Both the position numbers and the translations under genes were made by a program. Source: an uncultured Clostridia bacterium (GTDB lineage: Bacteria; Bacillota; Clostridia; Christensenellales; Borkfalkiaceae). Taken from it: a DNA stretch of 64,000 nt. Below are positions 17,925-26,889 of the stretch, in pieces; position 1 is the first letter of the stretch; every line of letters starts with the position of its first letter. The notes beneath the pieces were generated by a model that did no database searches, had not been told where the DNA came from, and was given only the letters and a program-made list of their open reading frames with translations. The stretch spans positions 25,920-89,919 of the forward strand of contig CANQHV010000005.1 in the NCBI GenBank assembly GCA_947624005.1, written 5' to 3'.

Positions 17925-19101
17925 ACAGTTCCTCCCCGCGGTATCTTGCAATCGCCGCGCAATCCTTGTCGCCTCTGCCCGAAATATTTATTACTATTAT
18001 GTCGTCCTTTTTCATAGCAGGCGCGATTTTCATTGCGTGCGCCACGGCGTGCGCGCTTTCGATTGCGGGAATCACGCCCTCGGTTTTTGAAAGGTATTCG
18101 AAAGCGTTTACCGCCTCGTCGTCGGTTACGGGCACATACTCCGCCCTGCCGCTGTCGTAAAGCGCGGCGTGTTCGGGACCTATACCCGGGTAATCAAGAC
18201 CCGCCGAAATGGAATACACGGGCGCAATCTGCCCGAACTCGTCCTGACAGAAATACGACTTCATACCGTGGAAAATGCCGAGTTTGCCCGTGGCGATTGT
18301 CGCCGCCGTTTCTTTGGTGTTTACACCTCTGCCCGCCGCTTCGCAACCTATAAGGCGAACGGATTTGTCGTTTATAAAGTTATAGAAAGCGCCCATAGCG
18401 TTCGAGCCGCCGCCTACGCAAGCGAGAACCGCCGTCGGAAGCCTGCCCTCCTTTTCCATAAGCTGTTGCTTTATCTCTTTGGAAATAACCGCCTGAAAAT
18501 CGCGGACTATCGTCGGGAAGGGATGCGGTCCCATAACCGACCCCAAAACATAGTGCGTATCGGCTATGCGCCTCGTCCATTCGCGCATAGTTTCCGACAC
18601 GGCGTCTTTCAAAGTCGCGGTGCCGCTTGTCACAGGGTGTACTTTCGCGCCGAGCAAACGCATTTTATAAACGTTCAACGCCTGCCTTTCGCAATCGACC
18701 TTGCCCATAAAAATTTCGCACTCCATTCCGAAAAGAGCGGCGGCGGTTGCGGTCGCAACGCCGTGCTGACCCGCGCCCGTTTCGGCTATGACCCGCGTTT
18801 TGCCCATCTTTTTCGCAAGAAGCGTCTGACCCAAAACGTTGTTGATTTTATGCGCGCCCGTATGGTTCAGGTCTTCGCGTTTGAGATAAATTTTCGCGCC
18901 GCCGAGTTCACGCGTCATCTTTTCGGCGTAATAAAGCCGCGACGGTCTGCCCGCGTAATCGTTTAAAATACGCGTAAGTTCCGCCTGAAAATCGGGGTCG
19001 TCTTTATATTTCGTATACGCCTCGTCGAGTTCGGTGACGGCTTTCATCAACGTTTCGGGCACATATTGCCCGCCGTGTATGCCGAATCTGCCTTTTTGCA
19101 T
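17917..19101 (-). CDS. trpB: Tryptophan synthase beta chain
   Basis: 394 residues from the ATG at 19101 ([19 protein letters not shown]), preceded by GGGGAGG at 5 nt; the ATG ten codons upstream lies within trpF. The PLP lysine is in [14 protein letters not shown], the phosphate-binding loop is [10 protein letters not shown] and the C-terminus has NISGRGDKD. It condenses indole with serine to give tryptophan. It belongs to the TrpB1 group, which partners TrpA. The start directly follows the trpF stop and the end overlaps trpA by 8 bp. Confidence 0.97.
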   Translation of the reverse strand: MQKGRFGIHGGQYVPETLMKAVTELDEAYTKYKDDPDFQAELTRILNDYAGRPSRLYYAEKMTRELGGAKIYLKREDLNHTGAHKINNVLGQTLLAKKMGKTRVIAETGAGQHGVATATAAALFGMECEIFMGKVDCERQALNVYKMRLLGAKVHPVTSGTATLKDAVSETMREWTRRIADTHYVLGSVMGPHPFPTIVRDFQAVISKEIKQQLMEKEGRLPTAVLACVGGGSNAMGAFYNFINDKSVRLIGCEAAGRGVNTKETAATIATGKLGIFHGMKSYFCQDEFGQIAPVYSISAGLDYPGIGPEHAALYDSGRAEYVPVTDDEAVNAFEYLSKTEGVIPAIESAHAVAHAMKIAPAMKKDDIIVINISGRGDKDCAAIARYRGEELYE

Positions 19102-19102
19102 T

Positions 19103-19714
19103 TCAACCTCCCCGCGCCGCCCTAACGGCACGCTTGATTTTATCGTAATCTTTTATTTTGTCCGTTTCGACGCCCGAGGAAATATCCACCGCGTACGGCG
19201 AAAACCGCGCTATATTCGCGCCGATATTTTCGGGCGTAAGTCCGCCCGCGAGAAAAAACGGACGGTTGATTTTTTCTATAATGCCGTCGTCGGCAAGTCT
19301 GCCGCCGCCCCTGCCGCCGTCGTACATAACGTAATCGGCGGAACAGCTTTCGATAGCCTTTGCGGTAACGCCGCTTTCGCCGCCGACAAACGCCTTGATT
19401 ATCGCGCTGTTTTTACCCGTCAACGCACGCAAAACGGCAATATATTCTTCACTTTCGTCGCCGTGGAGTTGCGCCACGGATATAACGCCCTCGTTTAAAA
19501 GCCGCGCCACCGTTTCAACGGGTTCGTTTACGAAAACGCCGACGGCTGTGATATGCGGCGAAAGGTCGGCGCGGAGTTGTTTCAAGCGCGCCTCGGTAAG
19601 GCTTCGGTGACTTTTGGGGTAGTTTATTACAAACCCCGCGAAATCGGGTTTGACTTCGTTTACGTAGTTGATATCTTCTTCGCGGAACAGCCCGCAAATT
19701 TTTATTTTAGCCAT
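19103..19714 (-). CDS. trpF: Phosphoribosylanthranilate isomerase
   Basis: 203 residues, TIM barrel. [15 protein letters not shown] holds the catalytic Cys of the KICG motif, and VAQLHGDE and [11 protein letters not shown] are the substrate-phosphate motifs. It isomerises PRA to CdRP, the step before TrpC. It overlaps trpC by 8 bp and abuts trpB. Confidence 0.96.
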   Translation of the reverse strand: MAKIKICGLFREEDINYVNEVKPDFAGFVINYPKSHRSLTEARLKQLRADLSPHITAVGVFVNEPVETVARLLNEGVISVAQLHGDESEEYIAVLRALTGKNSAIIKAFVGGESGVTAKAIESCSADYVMYDGGRGGGRLADDGIIEKINRPFFLAGGLTPENIGANIARFSPYAVDISSGVETDKIKDYDKIKRAVRAARGG

Positions 19715-20486
19715 ACTTCGCTTCCCGTATAAACTTTCCGCGGTCGACCGAGCGCATAAGAGCCTCGCCGCACAAAACCGCGTCTGCGCCGATTTTGAAA
19801 AGTTCCGCGATGTCCGCAGGCGTTTTTACGCCGCTTTCCGCAACGAACAGCGCTTCGGCGGGAATTTTTAAGGCGAGATTTTTACTGTTCGAAAAATCAA
19901 CCGAAAAGTCCTTTAAATTTCTGTTGTTTACGCCGATAAGGCGCGCACCGCACTTCGCCGCAAGGTCGATTTGCTTTTCGTCGTGAGTTTCTACAAGGGC
20001 GGAAATTCCCAAAACCGAGCATATATCTTGATATTTTTCGATTTTTTCGCCCAAAATTGATACTATTAAAAGCACGCAGTCCGCGCCGAGCAATTTAGCC
20101 TCGTAAAGCTGATATTCGTCAACGGTAAAGTCCTTTCTGATAATCGGAATTTTTACTTTTTTGCGAATATCCGACAAGATTTTGTCGCTTCCCAAAAACC
20201 ATTTTGGTTCGGTCAGAACAGAAAGACAATCCGCGCCCGAACGTTCGTAATCTTCCGCAATAGCGGTTGGGTGAAAGTCGGGGCAAATCATACCTTTCGA
20301 GGGCGATGCGCGCTTGACTTCGCATATCATCGCTTTTTTTGCGCGCCTTATGGCGTTTTCAAAAGCAAAATCGCCCCTCGGAAGATTCAACGCAAGCCTT
20401 TTGATTTCGGCAAGCGGCGTCTTTTTTTTGTTTTCGGCTACGCGGAACGCCGCGTATTCCGAAATTTCGGTTACAATATCTTTCAT
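19707..20486 (-). CDS. trpC: Indole-3-glycerol phosphate synthase
   Basis: 259 residues with the catalytic signature CEVKRASPSKG, PIIRKDFTVDEYQLYEA (general acid Lys), LVETHDE and IGVNNRNLKDF, then VAESGVKTPADI. It converts CdRP to indole-3-glycerol phosphate. The ATG overlaps the trpD stop by 4 bases. Confidence 0.97.
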   Translation of the reverse strand: MKDIVTEISEYAAFRVAENKKKTPLAEIKRLALNLPRGDFAFENAIRRAKKAMICEVKRASPSKGMICPDFHPTAIAEDYERSGADCLSVLTEPKWFLGSDKILSDIRKKVKIPIIRKDFTVDEYQLYEAKLLGADCVLLIVSILGEKIEKYQDICSVLGISALVETHDEKQIDLAAKCGARLIGVNNRNLKDFSVDFSNSKNLALKIPAEALFVAESGVKTPADIAELFKIGADAVLCGEALMRSVDRGKFIREAKYG

Positions 20487-21490
20487 ATCGAATTGGAAAC
20501 TTTGATATATTCTTCGAGTTTTTTAAGCGCGGAGCCGTCGTCTATTGTTTTTCCGACTTTCTCCATAGCCTCGGCGACCGTTATACCGCGATACACGGAC
20601 AGCGCGTAAGAAGCGTTGAGCAAAACGGCGTTGCGGCGCGTGCCTTTTTCGCCCGAAAGAACGGCGCGGGTTATCTTTGCGTTTTCGTCGGGAGTGCCGC
20701 CTATAAGCTCGCTCTTTTTGCCGAGCGTTAAGCCCATTTTATCGGGATATATGGTCAGATTTTCGAATTTGCCGCCGTCGAACCTGCACGCGAACGTGGG
20801 CGCTGACGGCGAAATTTCGTCAAGACCGTCCGTGCCGTAGAACACCATTCCCCTTTCTACGCCGAGGCGCGAAAGCACGTGCGCCATAGGCTCGACAAGT
20901 TCCGAAGAATATACGCCCATAAGCTGATATCTTATTTTAGCGGGGTTTGCAAGCGGTCCCAGAATATTGAATACGGTGTGTATGGGCAACGATTTTCTGA
21001 CGGGCGCGACGTACTTCATCGCCGCGTGATATTTCTGGGCAAACAGAAAACATATTCCCACTTTTTCCAAAAGTTCGGCGGATTTTTCGGGCGATAAGTT
21101 AATGTTTACGCCCAACGCTTCGAGCACGTCCGCCGCGCCGCATTTTGAAGTCGCCGCTCTGTTGCCGTGCTTTGCGACTTTTACGCCGAGCGAAGCGAGA
21201 ACAATCGCGCTTGTGGTGGAAATATTGAACGAATCGGACTTGTCGCCTCCCGTTCCGACTATTTCGAGGGCGCAAATTTCCGAGGGCAGGCGGGTCGCGT
21301 GGTCGCGCATAGCCTTTGCCGAGCCGACTATTTCGTCTACCGTTTCTCCTTTTATCGAAAGCGCGGTAAGGTACGCCGCCGTCTTGATTTCGGTCGTTTC
21401 GCCGTTCATAATCTCGTTCATTACCGCTTCGGCGCACTCGAAACTTAAATTCTGCTTTAACGAAAGTTGCATTATCGCGTTGTCAATCAT
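20483..21490 (-). CDS. trpD: Anthranilate phosphoribosyltransferase
   Basis: 335 residues. The PRPP-binding GTGGD motif is at VGTGGDKSDSFNIST, with KHGNRAATSKCGAADVLEALG following, all diagnostic of TrpD. It transfers phosphoribose to anthranilate. It is not fused to trpG. It starts 2 bp after trpG, and an internal ATG six codons later is possible. Confidence 0.97.
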   Translation of the reverse strand: MIDNAIMQLSLKQNLSFECAEAVMNEIMNGETTEIKTAAYLTALSIKGETVDEIVGSAKAMRDHATRLPSEICALEIVGTGGDKSDSFNISTTSAIVLASLGVKVAKHGNRAATSKCGAADVLEALGVNINLSPEKSAELLEKVGICFLFAQKYHAAMKYVAPVRKSLPIHTVFNILGPLANPAKIRYQLMGVYSSELVEPMAHVLSRLGVERGMVFYGTDGLDEISPSAPTFACRFDGGKFENLTIYPDKMGLTLGKKSELIGGTPDENAKITRAVLSGEKGTRRNAVLLNASYALSVYRGITVAEAMEKVGKTIDDGSALKKLEEYIKVSNSI

Positions 21491-21492
21491 AT

Positions 21493-22065
21493 TTATAACT
21501 CCTTTAATTTAAGAAAATTGTTTAAAATTATCTTACCGCCGTCGGTAAGTATGGATTCGGGGTGGAATTGAAGCCCGTAAATGTGCGCGTCTTTATGCTT
21601 TACCGCCATTATCTCGCCGTCGTCCGCCACCGCAAGCGTTTTAAGACACGCGGGAAGTTTATCGGGCGCGGCGGCAAGCGAATGATAGCGCGCCACTTTA
21701 AGCATTTCGGGAAGTCCCGCAAAAATGCCCTCGGGTTTTATTCTTATTACGGACGATTTGCCGTGCATAAGTTTTTTAGCGTAAGTTATCTCGCCGCCGT
21801 ACGCCTCGCATATCGCCTGATGCCCGAGGCACACGCCCAAAACGGGTATTTTACCCTTTGCGGCGACGGCGAGAGCTTCGCATATGCCCGCGTTTTCGGG
21901 TCTGCCCGGTCCCGGGGAAAGAATTACGTGCGAGGGGCGCAGCGAAAGCACCTCGTCAACGGTAGCCCCGTCGTTGCGTATTACTTTTACGTCGGGATTT
22001 ATTTCGCCGACGAATTGATAGAGGTTATACGAAAAGCTGTCGTAATTATCTACGATTAAAATCAT
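21493..22065 (-). CDS. trpG: Anthranilate synthase glutamine amidotransferase component
   Basis: 190 residues, class I glutaminase. Catalytic Cys is in GVCLGHQAI, His and Glu in LQFHPESILT, and the oxyanion strand is ILSPGPGRPENAG. It delivers ammonia to TrpE. In organisms with one copy it may also serve PabA; no pabB is seen here. It overlaps trpE by 4 bp. Confidence 0.96.
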   Translation of the reverse strand: MILIVDNYDSFSYNLYQFVGEINPDVKVIRNDGATVDEVLSLRPSHVILSPGPGRPENAGICEALAVAAKGKIPVLGVCLGHQAICEAYGGEITYAKKLMHGKSSVIRIKPEGIFAGLPEMLKVARYHSLAAAPDKLPACLKTLAVADDGEIMAVKHKDAHIYGLQFHPESILTDGGKIILNNFLKLKEL

Positions 22066-23525
22066 TTTGCCGCCTCGCTTTCAAGCACGCGAACAACGGC
22101 TTTCGCCTTGTTGCAGCTTTCCATATATTCGTTTTCGGGTATCGAATCGGCTACCACTCCGCCGCCCGAACGGACAAAGACTTTGCCGTTCTTTTTATAC
22201 GCAAGGCGAATCGAGATGCACGTATCCATATCGCCGTTGAAACTCAAATACCCGATTGCGCCGCCGTATATGCCGCGCTTGTTGTTTTCGAGTTCGTTTA
22301 TAATCTCGCAGGCGCGAATTTTCGGCGCGCCCGAAAGCGTGCCCGCGGGAAGTACGGCGTCGATAGCGTCGAGGGCGTCTTTGTCCGCCCTGATTTTGCC
22401 CGCGACGGTAGAACCGATATGCATAATGCAGGAATATCTTTCGATATTCATATATTTTTCGACGCGGACGGTGCCGAATTCGCACACCTTGCCCAAATCG
22501 TTTCTGCCCAAATCGACAAGCATATTATGTTCGGCAAGTTCCTTTTCGTCGGCGAGCAATTCGCGTTCGAGGGCTTTATCCTCTTCGTCCGTCCTGCCCC
22601 TCGGGCGTGAACCCGCAAGCGGGTAAGTCGTGAGTTTGTCGCCTACGAGTTTTACCAAAGTTTCGGGCGAAGCGCCCGCGATTTCCACGTCGCTCCCCGC
22701 AAAATAGAACATATACGGCGAGGGATTGGAAACTTTCAGGTCTTTATAGACGTTCATAAGGCTGCCTTCGTACTTCGCCGCCCACCTGTTGGAGGGTACG
22801 CATTGGAAGATATCGCCTTCGAAAACGTACTTCTTCGCGCGCTCGACCATATTGCAGTACTCTTCCTTGCTGAAAAGCGGTTTAAGCGGTTCCGAAAGTT
22901 TGCCGCAAGGTTCGCAAGGGGCGTTTACCGAACAGATTTCAGCCATAGTGCCGAGTTCGAACGACGCGCGGCTTATTTCGCGTTTCAAGTCGCAGTCGAG
23001 CTTGATATTCACTATGTAATATATCTCGCCGAGCGCATTGTCGAGGGCGATTACGTTGTAAAACAGCATCAAATCGACGTCGTTGAACCCCTCTTCGTCG
23101 AGTGCGTCGAGTTTGAGCGACGGTTCGGAAAACGTGATAAAGTCGTACGAAAAATAACCCACAAGCCCGCCCGTAAACGGAGGAAGCCCCTCTATTTTCG
23201 GGCTTTTGTTGTCCGCAATCGCCTTGCGTATATATTCGTGCGGCTTCTCGGCGGGGATTTCGAGCTTTATCCCCTCGTTTACGGTGACTTTGCCGTTGCG
23301 GTAAGTGAGTTCGAGTTTAGGCTCGTAGCCCAAAAACGTATACCTGCCCGTATTCTTTTTGTCGTCCGCGGATTCGAGAATGAAAACGTGCGCGGAAACG
23401 CTTTTAAGCGCAGACAAAATACGTTCCGACGAAAATTCAAGTTTTTCTTTGCGGACTACGGGGTAGGTTTTATAGCCCAAATCCCTGTATTTTTCCGCTT
23501 CTTTGAGTTGTTCAGAAAAATCCAT
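22062..23525 (-). CDS. trpE: Anthranilate synthase component I
   Basis: 487 residues. The N-terminal feedback-inhibition element is FILESADDKK (the LLES-like Trp-binding motif). The chorismate-binding domain has YPLAGSRPRGRT, the metal/substrate motif ELAEHNMLVDLGRND, GTLSGAPKIRACEII and the C-terminal RSGGGVVADS. It makes anthranilate from chorismate with TrpG. A good ribosome site (TAGGAG) lies 6 nt before the ATG, just after the T-box terminator, so initiation depends on T-box read-through. Confidence 0.97.
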   Translation of the reverse strand: MDFSEQLKEAEKYRDLGYKTYPVVRKEKLEFSSERILSALKSVSAHVFILESADDKKNTGRYTFLGYEPKLELTYRNGKVTVNEGIKLEIPAEKPHEYIRKAIADNKSPKIEGLPPFTGGLVGYFSYDFITFSEPSLKLDALDEEGFNDVDLMLFYNVIALDNALGEIYYIVNIKLDCDLKREISRASFELGTMAEICSVNAPCEPCGKLSEPLKPLFSKEEYCNMVERAKKYVFEGDIFQCVPSNRWAAKYEGSLMNVYKDLKVSNPSPYMFYFAGSDVEIAGASPETLVKLVGDKLTTYPLAGSRPRGRTDEEDKALERELLADEKELAEHNMLVDLGRNDLGKVCEFGTVRVEKYMNIERYSCIMHIGSTVAGKIRADKDALDAIDAVLPAGTLSGAPKIRACEIINELENNKRGIYGGAIGYLSFNGDMDTCISIRLAYKKNGKVFVRSGGGVVADSIPENEYMESCNKAKAVVRVLESEAAK

Positions 23526-23561
23526 ATTGCTCCTATCGAACTTACGGCTGAAACAAGAAAA

Positions 23562-23800
23562 GCCCTTGACTTAAAAAAGTCAAGGGCGAAATTATCCGCT
23601 GTGCCACCTTGTTTCGAGCGTAAAGCTCCTTTTAAAGAATCCGACAATTCCCGCGCAAGTTACGTTTGCGCAATACGTCGATACATTTAATATCGCCCTC
23701 GGCAGTCCATATTGTTCGGCTCCGAACGCCCGACTTCCATCGACGCGGGCTCTCTTTGGAACGGTTTGACCGATTTTTTTCTGCCTCAACGGTTTACAGA
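23562..23800 (-). promoter_or_regulatory. T-box riboswitch, tryptophan-specific, controlling trpEGDCFBA
   Basis: On the minus strand: a Stem I region with an AGAGAG bulge and a GATGGAAG-type apical loop; a specifier UGG (23707-23709) in AUAUGGA directly before CUGCC, which pairs with GGCAG near the leader start; the T-box sequence AGGUGGCACAGCGG (about 23597-23609); and a terminator, a 10-11-bp GC-rich stem at 23562-23587 followed by TTTTC. The UGGC antiterminator bulge fits the G73 discriminator of tRNA-Trp. Uncharged tRNA-Trp should stabilise antitermination and switch on the operon. Confidence 0.93.
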
Positions 23801-23803
23801 CTT

Positions 23804-23832
23804 AATATATCACTAAAAATTTGTTTTGTCAA
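23804..23832 (-). promoter_or_regulatory. Promoter of the trp operon
   Basis: TTGACA (23827-23832), 17-bp spacer, TATATT (23804-23809), immediately upstream of the T-box leader on the minus strand. Confidence 0.88.
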
Positions 23833-23846
23833 TCGTTTTTTTGTAA

Positions 23847-23878
23847 AAAGCCGCCGCAACCTAAGTTGCGACGGCTTT
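23847..23878 (-). terminator. Intrinsic terminator after rpmF
   Basis: 14-bp stem with one G-U pair and a 4-nt loop. On the minus strand it is followed by TTTTT then A-rich sequence. It begins 4 bp past the rpmF stop. Confidence 0.88.
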
Positions 23879-23881
23879 GAA

Positions 23882-24070
23882 TTAATTTTTCTTCTCTTCT
23901 TTGGAAACGACTTCCACTTTATCGTAGTAGCCGCAGTTTCCGCAAACCCTGTGCGCCTGCATAAGCGAATGACAATGCGGGCACTCTACAAGCGTAGGTT
24001 CTGCCGCCTTGTAATTTGCAAACCTCTTATTGGTTCTGCTCTTGGACTGTTTTCTCTTGGGTACTGCCAT
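23882..24070 (-). CDS. rpmF: 50S ribosomal protein L32 (zinc-ribbon form)
   Basis: 62 residues: MAVPKRKQSKSRTNKRF opening, then a Zn ribbon CPHC and CGNC. This is the standard bacterial L32, in the Cys-containing form that binds zinc. An AGAGG ribosome site precedes the ATG. It follows yceD by 19 bp, the common yceD-rpmF pairing. Confidence 0.97.
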   Translation of the reverse strand: MAVPKRKQSKSRTNKRFANYKAAEPTLVECPHCHSLMQAHRVCGNCGYYDKVEVVSKEEKKN

Positions 24071-24089
24071 ACTTTACACCTCTTTTTAG

Positions 24090-24488
24090 TTATTTAACGT
24101 CAATACCCGCGCAGCCCTCTTTGCAGAGTAGCACACTCGGCTGACTGATAAGAATTGCATCTTTTACGGCGGGTTCAAGGTCGATGGAAATTCCGTCGTA
24201 TCGATAGTCGTCGCCGTCGCGCCCCGTAACGTACAGCACGTCGGACGTATATGTTATTTCCTTTTCCGCGGGTTCGAGGCAGTACGAACACTGCCCTTTG
24301 AGTTTATACCCCACGGTCATGGTTACTTCCACATCGCCGTCGTCGAAAATTTCGTAACTGCCCGAAACTTTGATATCGGTCAGTTCCGCCAAAGGCACAA
24401 GACACAGATTTTCCGCGGGAGTATAACCGAAATTAAACTCGCCTGCGTATTTCTTTTGCGCATTTAACTTTCTGACTTCTATTTTCAT
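24090..24488 (-). CDS. yceD: YceD/DUF177 family protein (23S rRNA accumulation)
   Basis: 132 residues with the DUF177 pattern: a beta-rich N-terminus, then GQCSYCLEPAEKEI (CxxC) and IDLEPAVKDAILISQPSVLLCKEGCAGI near the C-terminus. YceD is linked to 23S rRNA accumulation, and the yceD-rpmF pair is widely conserved. The start codon lies only 18 nt below the promoter -10 and has no visible Shine-Dalgarno, so the leader must be very short. Confidence 0.92.
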   Translation of the reverse strand: MKIEVRKLNAQKKYAGEFNFGYTPAENLCLVPLAELTDIKVSGSYEIFDDGDVEVTMTVGYKLKGQCSYCLEPAEKEITYTSDVLYVTGRDGDDYRYDGISIDLEPAVKDAILISQPSVLLCKEGCAGIDVK

Positions 24489-24506
24489 GGCTTGACTGAC
24501 TATAAG

Positions 24507-24535
24507 ATTATAGTATAAGGGCGCGGCTTTGTCAA
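24507..24535 (-). promoter_or_regulatory. Promoter of yceD-rpmF
   Basis: TTGACA (24530-24535), 17-bp spacer, TATAAT (24507-24512), minus strand. Confidence 0.9.
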
Positions 24536-24563
24536 CTTATTTGCTATGCGCAAACCTAAAATT

Positions 24564-25760
24564 TTATAAAAGTTCCGCCGTTTCTCTTGCGATTACAAGC
24601 TCTTCGTTGGTGGGGATAACAAGCACTTTGACGCGCGAATCTTTTGCGGAAATTTCGTGTATCGTGCCGTCGTTTTTAGCCTCGTTTGCCGCCTTGTCGA
24701 GCTTAACGCCCAAAAATTCAAGTCCTTCGAGTACGCCCGCGCGCACGACAGGCGTATTTTCGCCTATGCCCGCGGTGAACACTATGCAGTCCAGACCGCC
24801 CATAGCCGCGGCGTACGAACCTATAAACTTTTTGGTTTGATATTCGAACATATCAAGCGCGAGCGCGCAACGTTTGTTGCCCTGCTGCGCCCCCGCGATA
24901 AGGTCGCGGAAGTCGCTCGAAACGCCCGAAATACCTGCAACGCCGCACTTTTTGTTGAGATAGGTTATAACGTCCGCGTGCGAAAGTCCTTTCTTTCTTG
25001 CGAGAAATTCGACCGCCGACGGGTCCATATCGCCCGAACGCGTTCCCATAAGCACGCCTGCAAGGGGCGTAAAGCCCATCGAAGTATCAACGCACTTGCC
25101 GCCGTCTACTGCGGAAATGGACGAACCGTTGCCGAGGTGGCAGGTTACGATTTTAAGGTCTTTGGGAGCCTTTTTGAGGTATTTCGCCGCCTCCTGCGAA
25201 ACGAATTTATGGCTGGTGCCGTGGAAGCCGTACTTTCTTACGCCGTAGTCTTTGTAATCTTCGTAAGCAACACCGTAGAGGTACGCCTTTTCGGGCATCG
25301 TGGAATGGAACGATGTATCGAAAACAAGCGCCATCGGAGTATTGGGCATAACTTCGAGGCACGCCTTTACTCCCGTTACCGCGGGAGGATTGTGCAGGGG
25401 CGCAAGTTCGAAAGTCTTTTCTTCGAGAGTTTTTATAACTTCGGGAGTTACAAGGGTGGTTTTGTTGAAAAATTCGCCGCTTGCGACCATTCTGTGACCG
25501 ACAGCGCCTATTTCTTCCATAGATTTGATTACGCCGACTTCCTTGTCGCGGAGAGCGTGCAGAACAAGCTCGATTGCGACTTTATGGTTGGGCATATCCT
25601 GTTCGAAAACCTTTTCTTTGCCGTTGCCTTTCGCCTTTAAAAGCGAGCCTGCGATACCTATTCTTTCGCAGCCGCCCTTTGCGATGACTTTTTCGGTTTC
25701 CATATCTATAAGCTGATATTTAAGGGAAGAACTTCCCGCATTTACGACCAAAACTTTCAT
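24564..25760 (-). CDS. ackA: Acetate kinase
   Basis: 398 residues, typical length. VNAGSSSLKYQLI (N-terminal phosphate motif), VFDTSFHSTMPEKAYLYG, HLGNGSSISAVDGGK and FTAGIGENTPVVR identify AckA of the ASKHA fold. It makes ATP and acetate from acetyl phosphate. A GAGGTG ribosome site precedes the ATG, and it lies 10 bp after pta. Confidence 0.98.
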   Translation of the reverse strand: MKVLVVNAGSSSLKYQLIDMETEKVIAKGGCERIGIAGSLLKAKGNGKEKVFEQDMPNHKVAIELVLHALRDKEVGVIKSMEEIGAVGHRMVASGEFFNKTTLVTPEVIKTLEEKTFELAPLHNPPAVTGVKACLEVMPNTPMALVFDTSFHSTMPEKAYLYGVAYEDYKDYGVRKYGFHGTSHKFVSQEAAKYLKKAPKDLKIVTCHLGNGSSISAVDGGKCVDTSMGFTPLAGVLMGTRSGDMDPSAVEFLARKKGLSHADVITYLNKKCGVAGISGVSSDFRDLIAGAQQGNKRCALALDMFEYQTKKFIGSYAAAMGGLDCIVFTAGIGENTPVVRAGVLEGLEFLGVKLDKAANEAKNDGTIHEISAKDSRVKVLVIPTNEELVIARETAELL

Positions 25761-25770
25761 TTTACACCTC

Positions 25771-26775
25771 TTATTCGGCTTGAAGCGCGGTAACGGCTAC
25801 CGTCGCAACTATATCTTCTACGTTACAGCCGCGCGAAAGGTCGTTCAACGGCTTTGCAAAGCCCTGACATACGGGTCCGATTGCCATATAACCGCCGAAT
25901 CTCTGCGCGATTTTATAGCCGATATTGCCCGCGTTGATATTGGGGAATACGAATACGTTTGCGCAACCCGCAACCTTGGAACCGGGCGCTTTAAGTTTTC
26001 CGACTTCGGGAGCTACCGCGGCGTCGAATTGGAACTCGCCGTCGAGAGCGAGGTCGGGAGCCGCCGCTTTTGCGATTTCAACCGCCTGCTGTACCTTGGG
26101 TACGGTCTGATAGAACTTGTCGTCGTTGCCGCTTCCCTTTGTCGAGAACGAAAGCATCGCAACTCTCGGTTCGATACCCGCGATAGACTTCGCGGTTTTT
26201 GCGGAAGTTATCGCAATGTCGGCAAGCTGTTCGGCCGTGGGTTCGATATTTATCGCGCAATCCGCAAATACGGCGACGCCGTCGGGATTGTACGGATTTT
26301 TATTGTCGGGAGCAATCATAATGAAACAGCTGGAAACGGTTTTGATTCCGGGAGCCGTTTTTACTACCTGCAAACCGGGACGCAAAGTGTTGGCTGTGGA
26401 ATGGCAAGCGCCCGAAACATAGCCGTCTACGTCGCCCGCTTTAAGCATAAGCGCGCCGAAAATGGTTCTGTCTTTAGCCTGTTCTTTGGCTTGCTCTTCG
26501 GTCATACCCTTTGCCTTTCTCGCTTCGTAGAGTATAGCCGCATATTCAGCGGTTTTTGCGCTTGTAAGCGGGTCGATAAGCGTAACGCCCGTCAAATCCA
26601 CTTCGGGAGCAACCTTTTTGCACTCCGCCTCGTTGCCTATAAGCACGATTTTGGCGATGCCCTCTTTCGTGATACGCGCCGCCGCTTCGATTACGCGCTT
26701 GTCCTCTCCCTCGCAAAGAACGATTGTCTTTTTGCGAGCCGCCGCTTTTGCCTTGATTTGGTCAAGTAATGACAT
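25771..26775 (-). CDS. pta: Phosphate acetyltransferase
   Basis: 334 residues, the short single-domain Pta form of Bacillota. It opens MSLLDQIKAKAAARKKTIVLCEGEDKRVIEAA; the active-site region is SGACHSTANTLRPGLQVV with SSCFIM after it, and the C-terminus has NAGNIGYKIAQRFGG. It exchanges CoA for phosphate on acetyl-CoA. AAGGAG lies 7-8 nt before the ATG. With ackA it forms the acetate/ATP branch of fermentation. Confidence 0.97.
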   Translation of the reverse strand: MSLLDQIKAKAAARKKTIVLCEGEDKRVIEAAARITKEGIAKIVLIGNEAECKKVAPEVDLTGVTLIDPLTSAKTAEYAAILYEARKAKGMTEEQAKEQAKDRTIFGALMLKAGDVDGYVSGACHSTANTLRPGLQVVKTAPGIKTVSSCFIMIAPDNKNPYNPDGVAVFADCAINIEPTAEQLADIAITSAKTAKSIAGIEPRVAMLSFSTKGSGNDDKFYQTVPKVQQAVEIAKAAAPDLALDGEFQFDAAVAPEVGKLKAPGSKVAGCANVFVFPNINAGNIGYKIAQRFGGYMAIGPVCQGFAKPLNDLSRGCNVEDIVATVAVTALQAE

Positions 26776-26889
26776 ATCATTTCTCCTTAAAACACTTTAT
26801 TTATCCGAAAAATTGGTGTATAATGCCTTTAACGGACTAATTTTTACCTTATTATTATATAATAATATTTCGCGATTGTAAAGTTTTAA

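Noticed and set aside
24657..25640. 327-codon open frame on the plus strand opposite ackA
   Set aside because: Shadow of ackA in the complementary frame; no domain features.
25780..26769. 329-codon open frame on the plus strand opposite pta
   Set aside because: Shadow of the strongly conserved pta frame; no homology and Arg/Tyr-rich composition.
26776..26889. Promoters for pta and tmcAL in the divergent region
   Set aside because: TATAAT-like boxes exist, but none has a convincing -35 at 16-18 bp; left unannotated.
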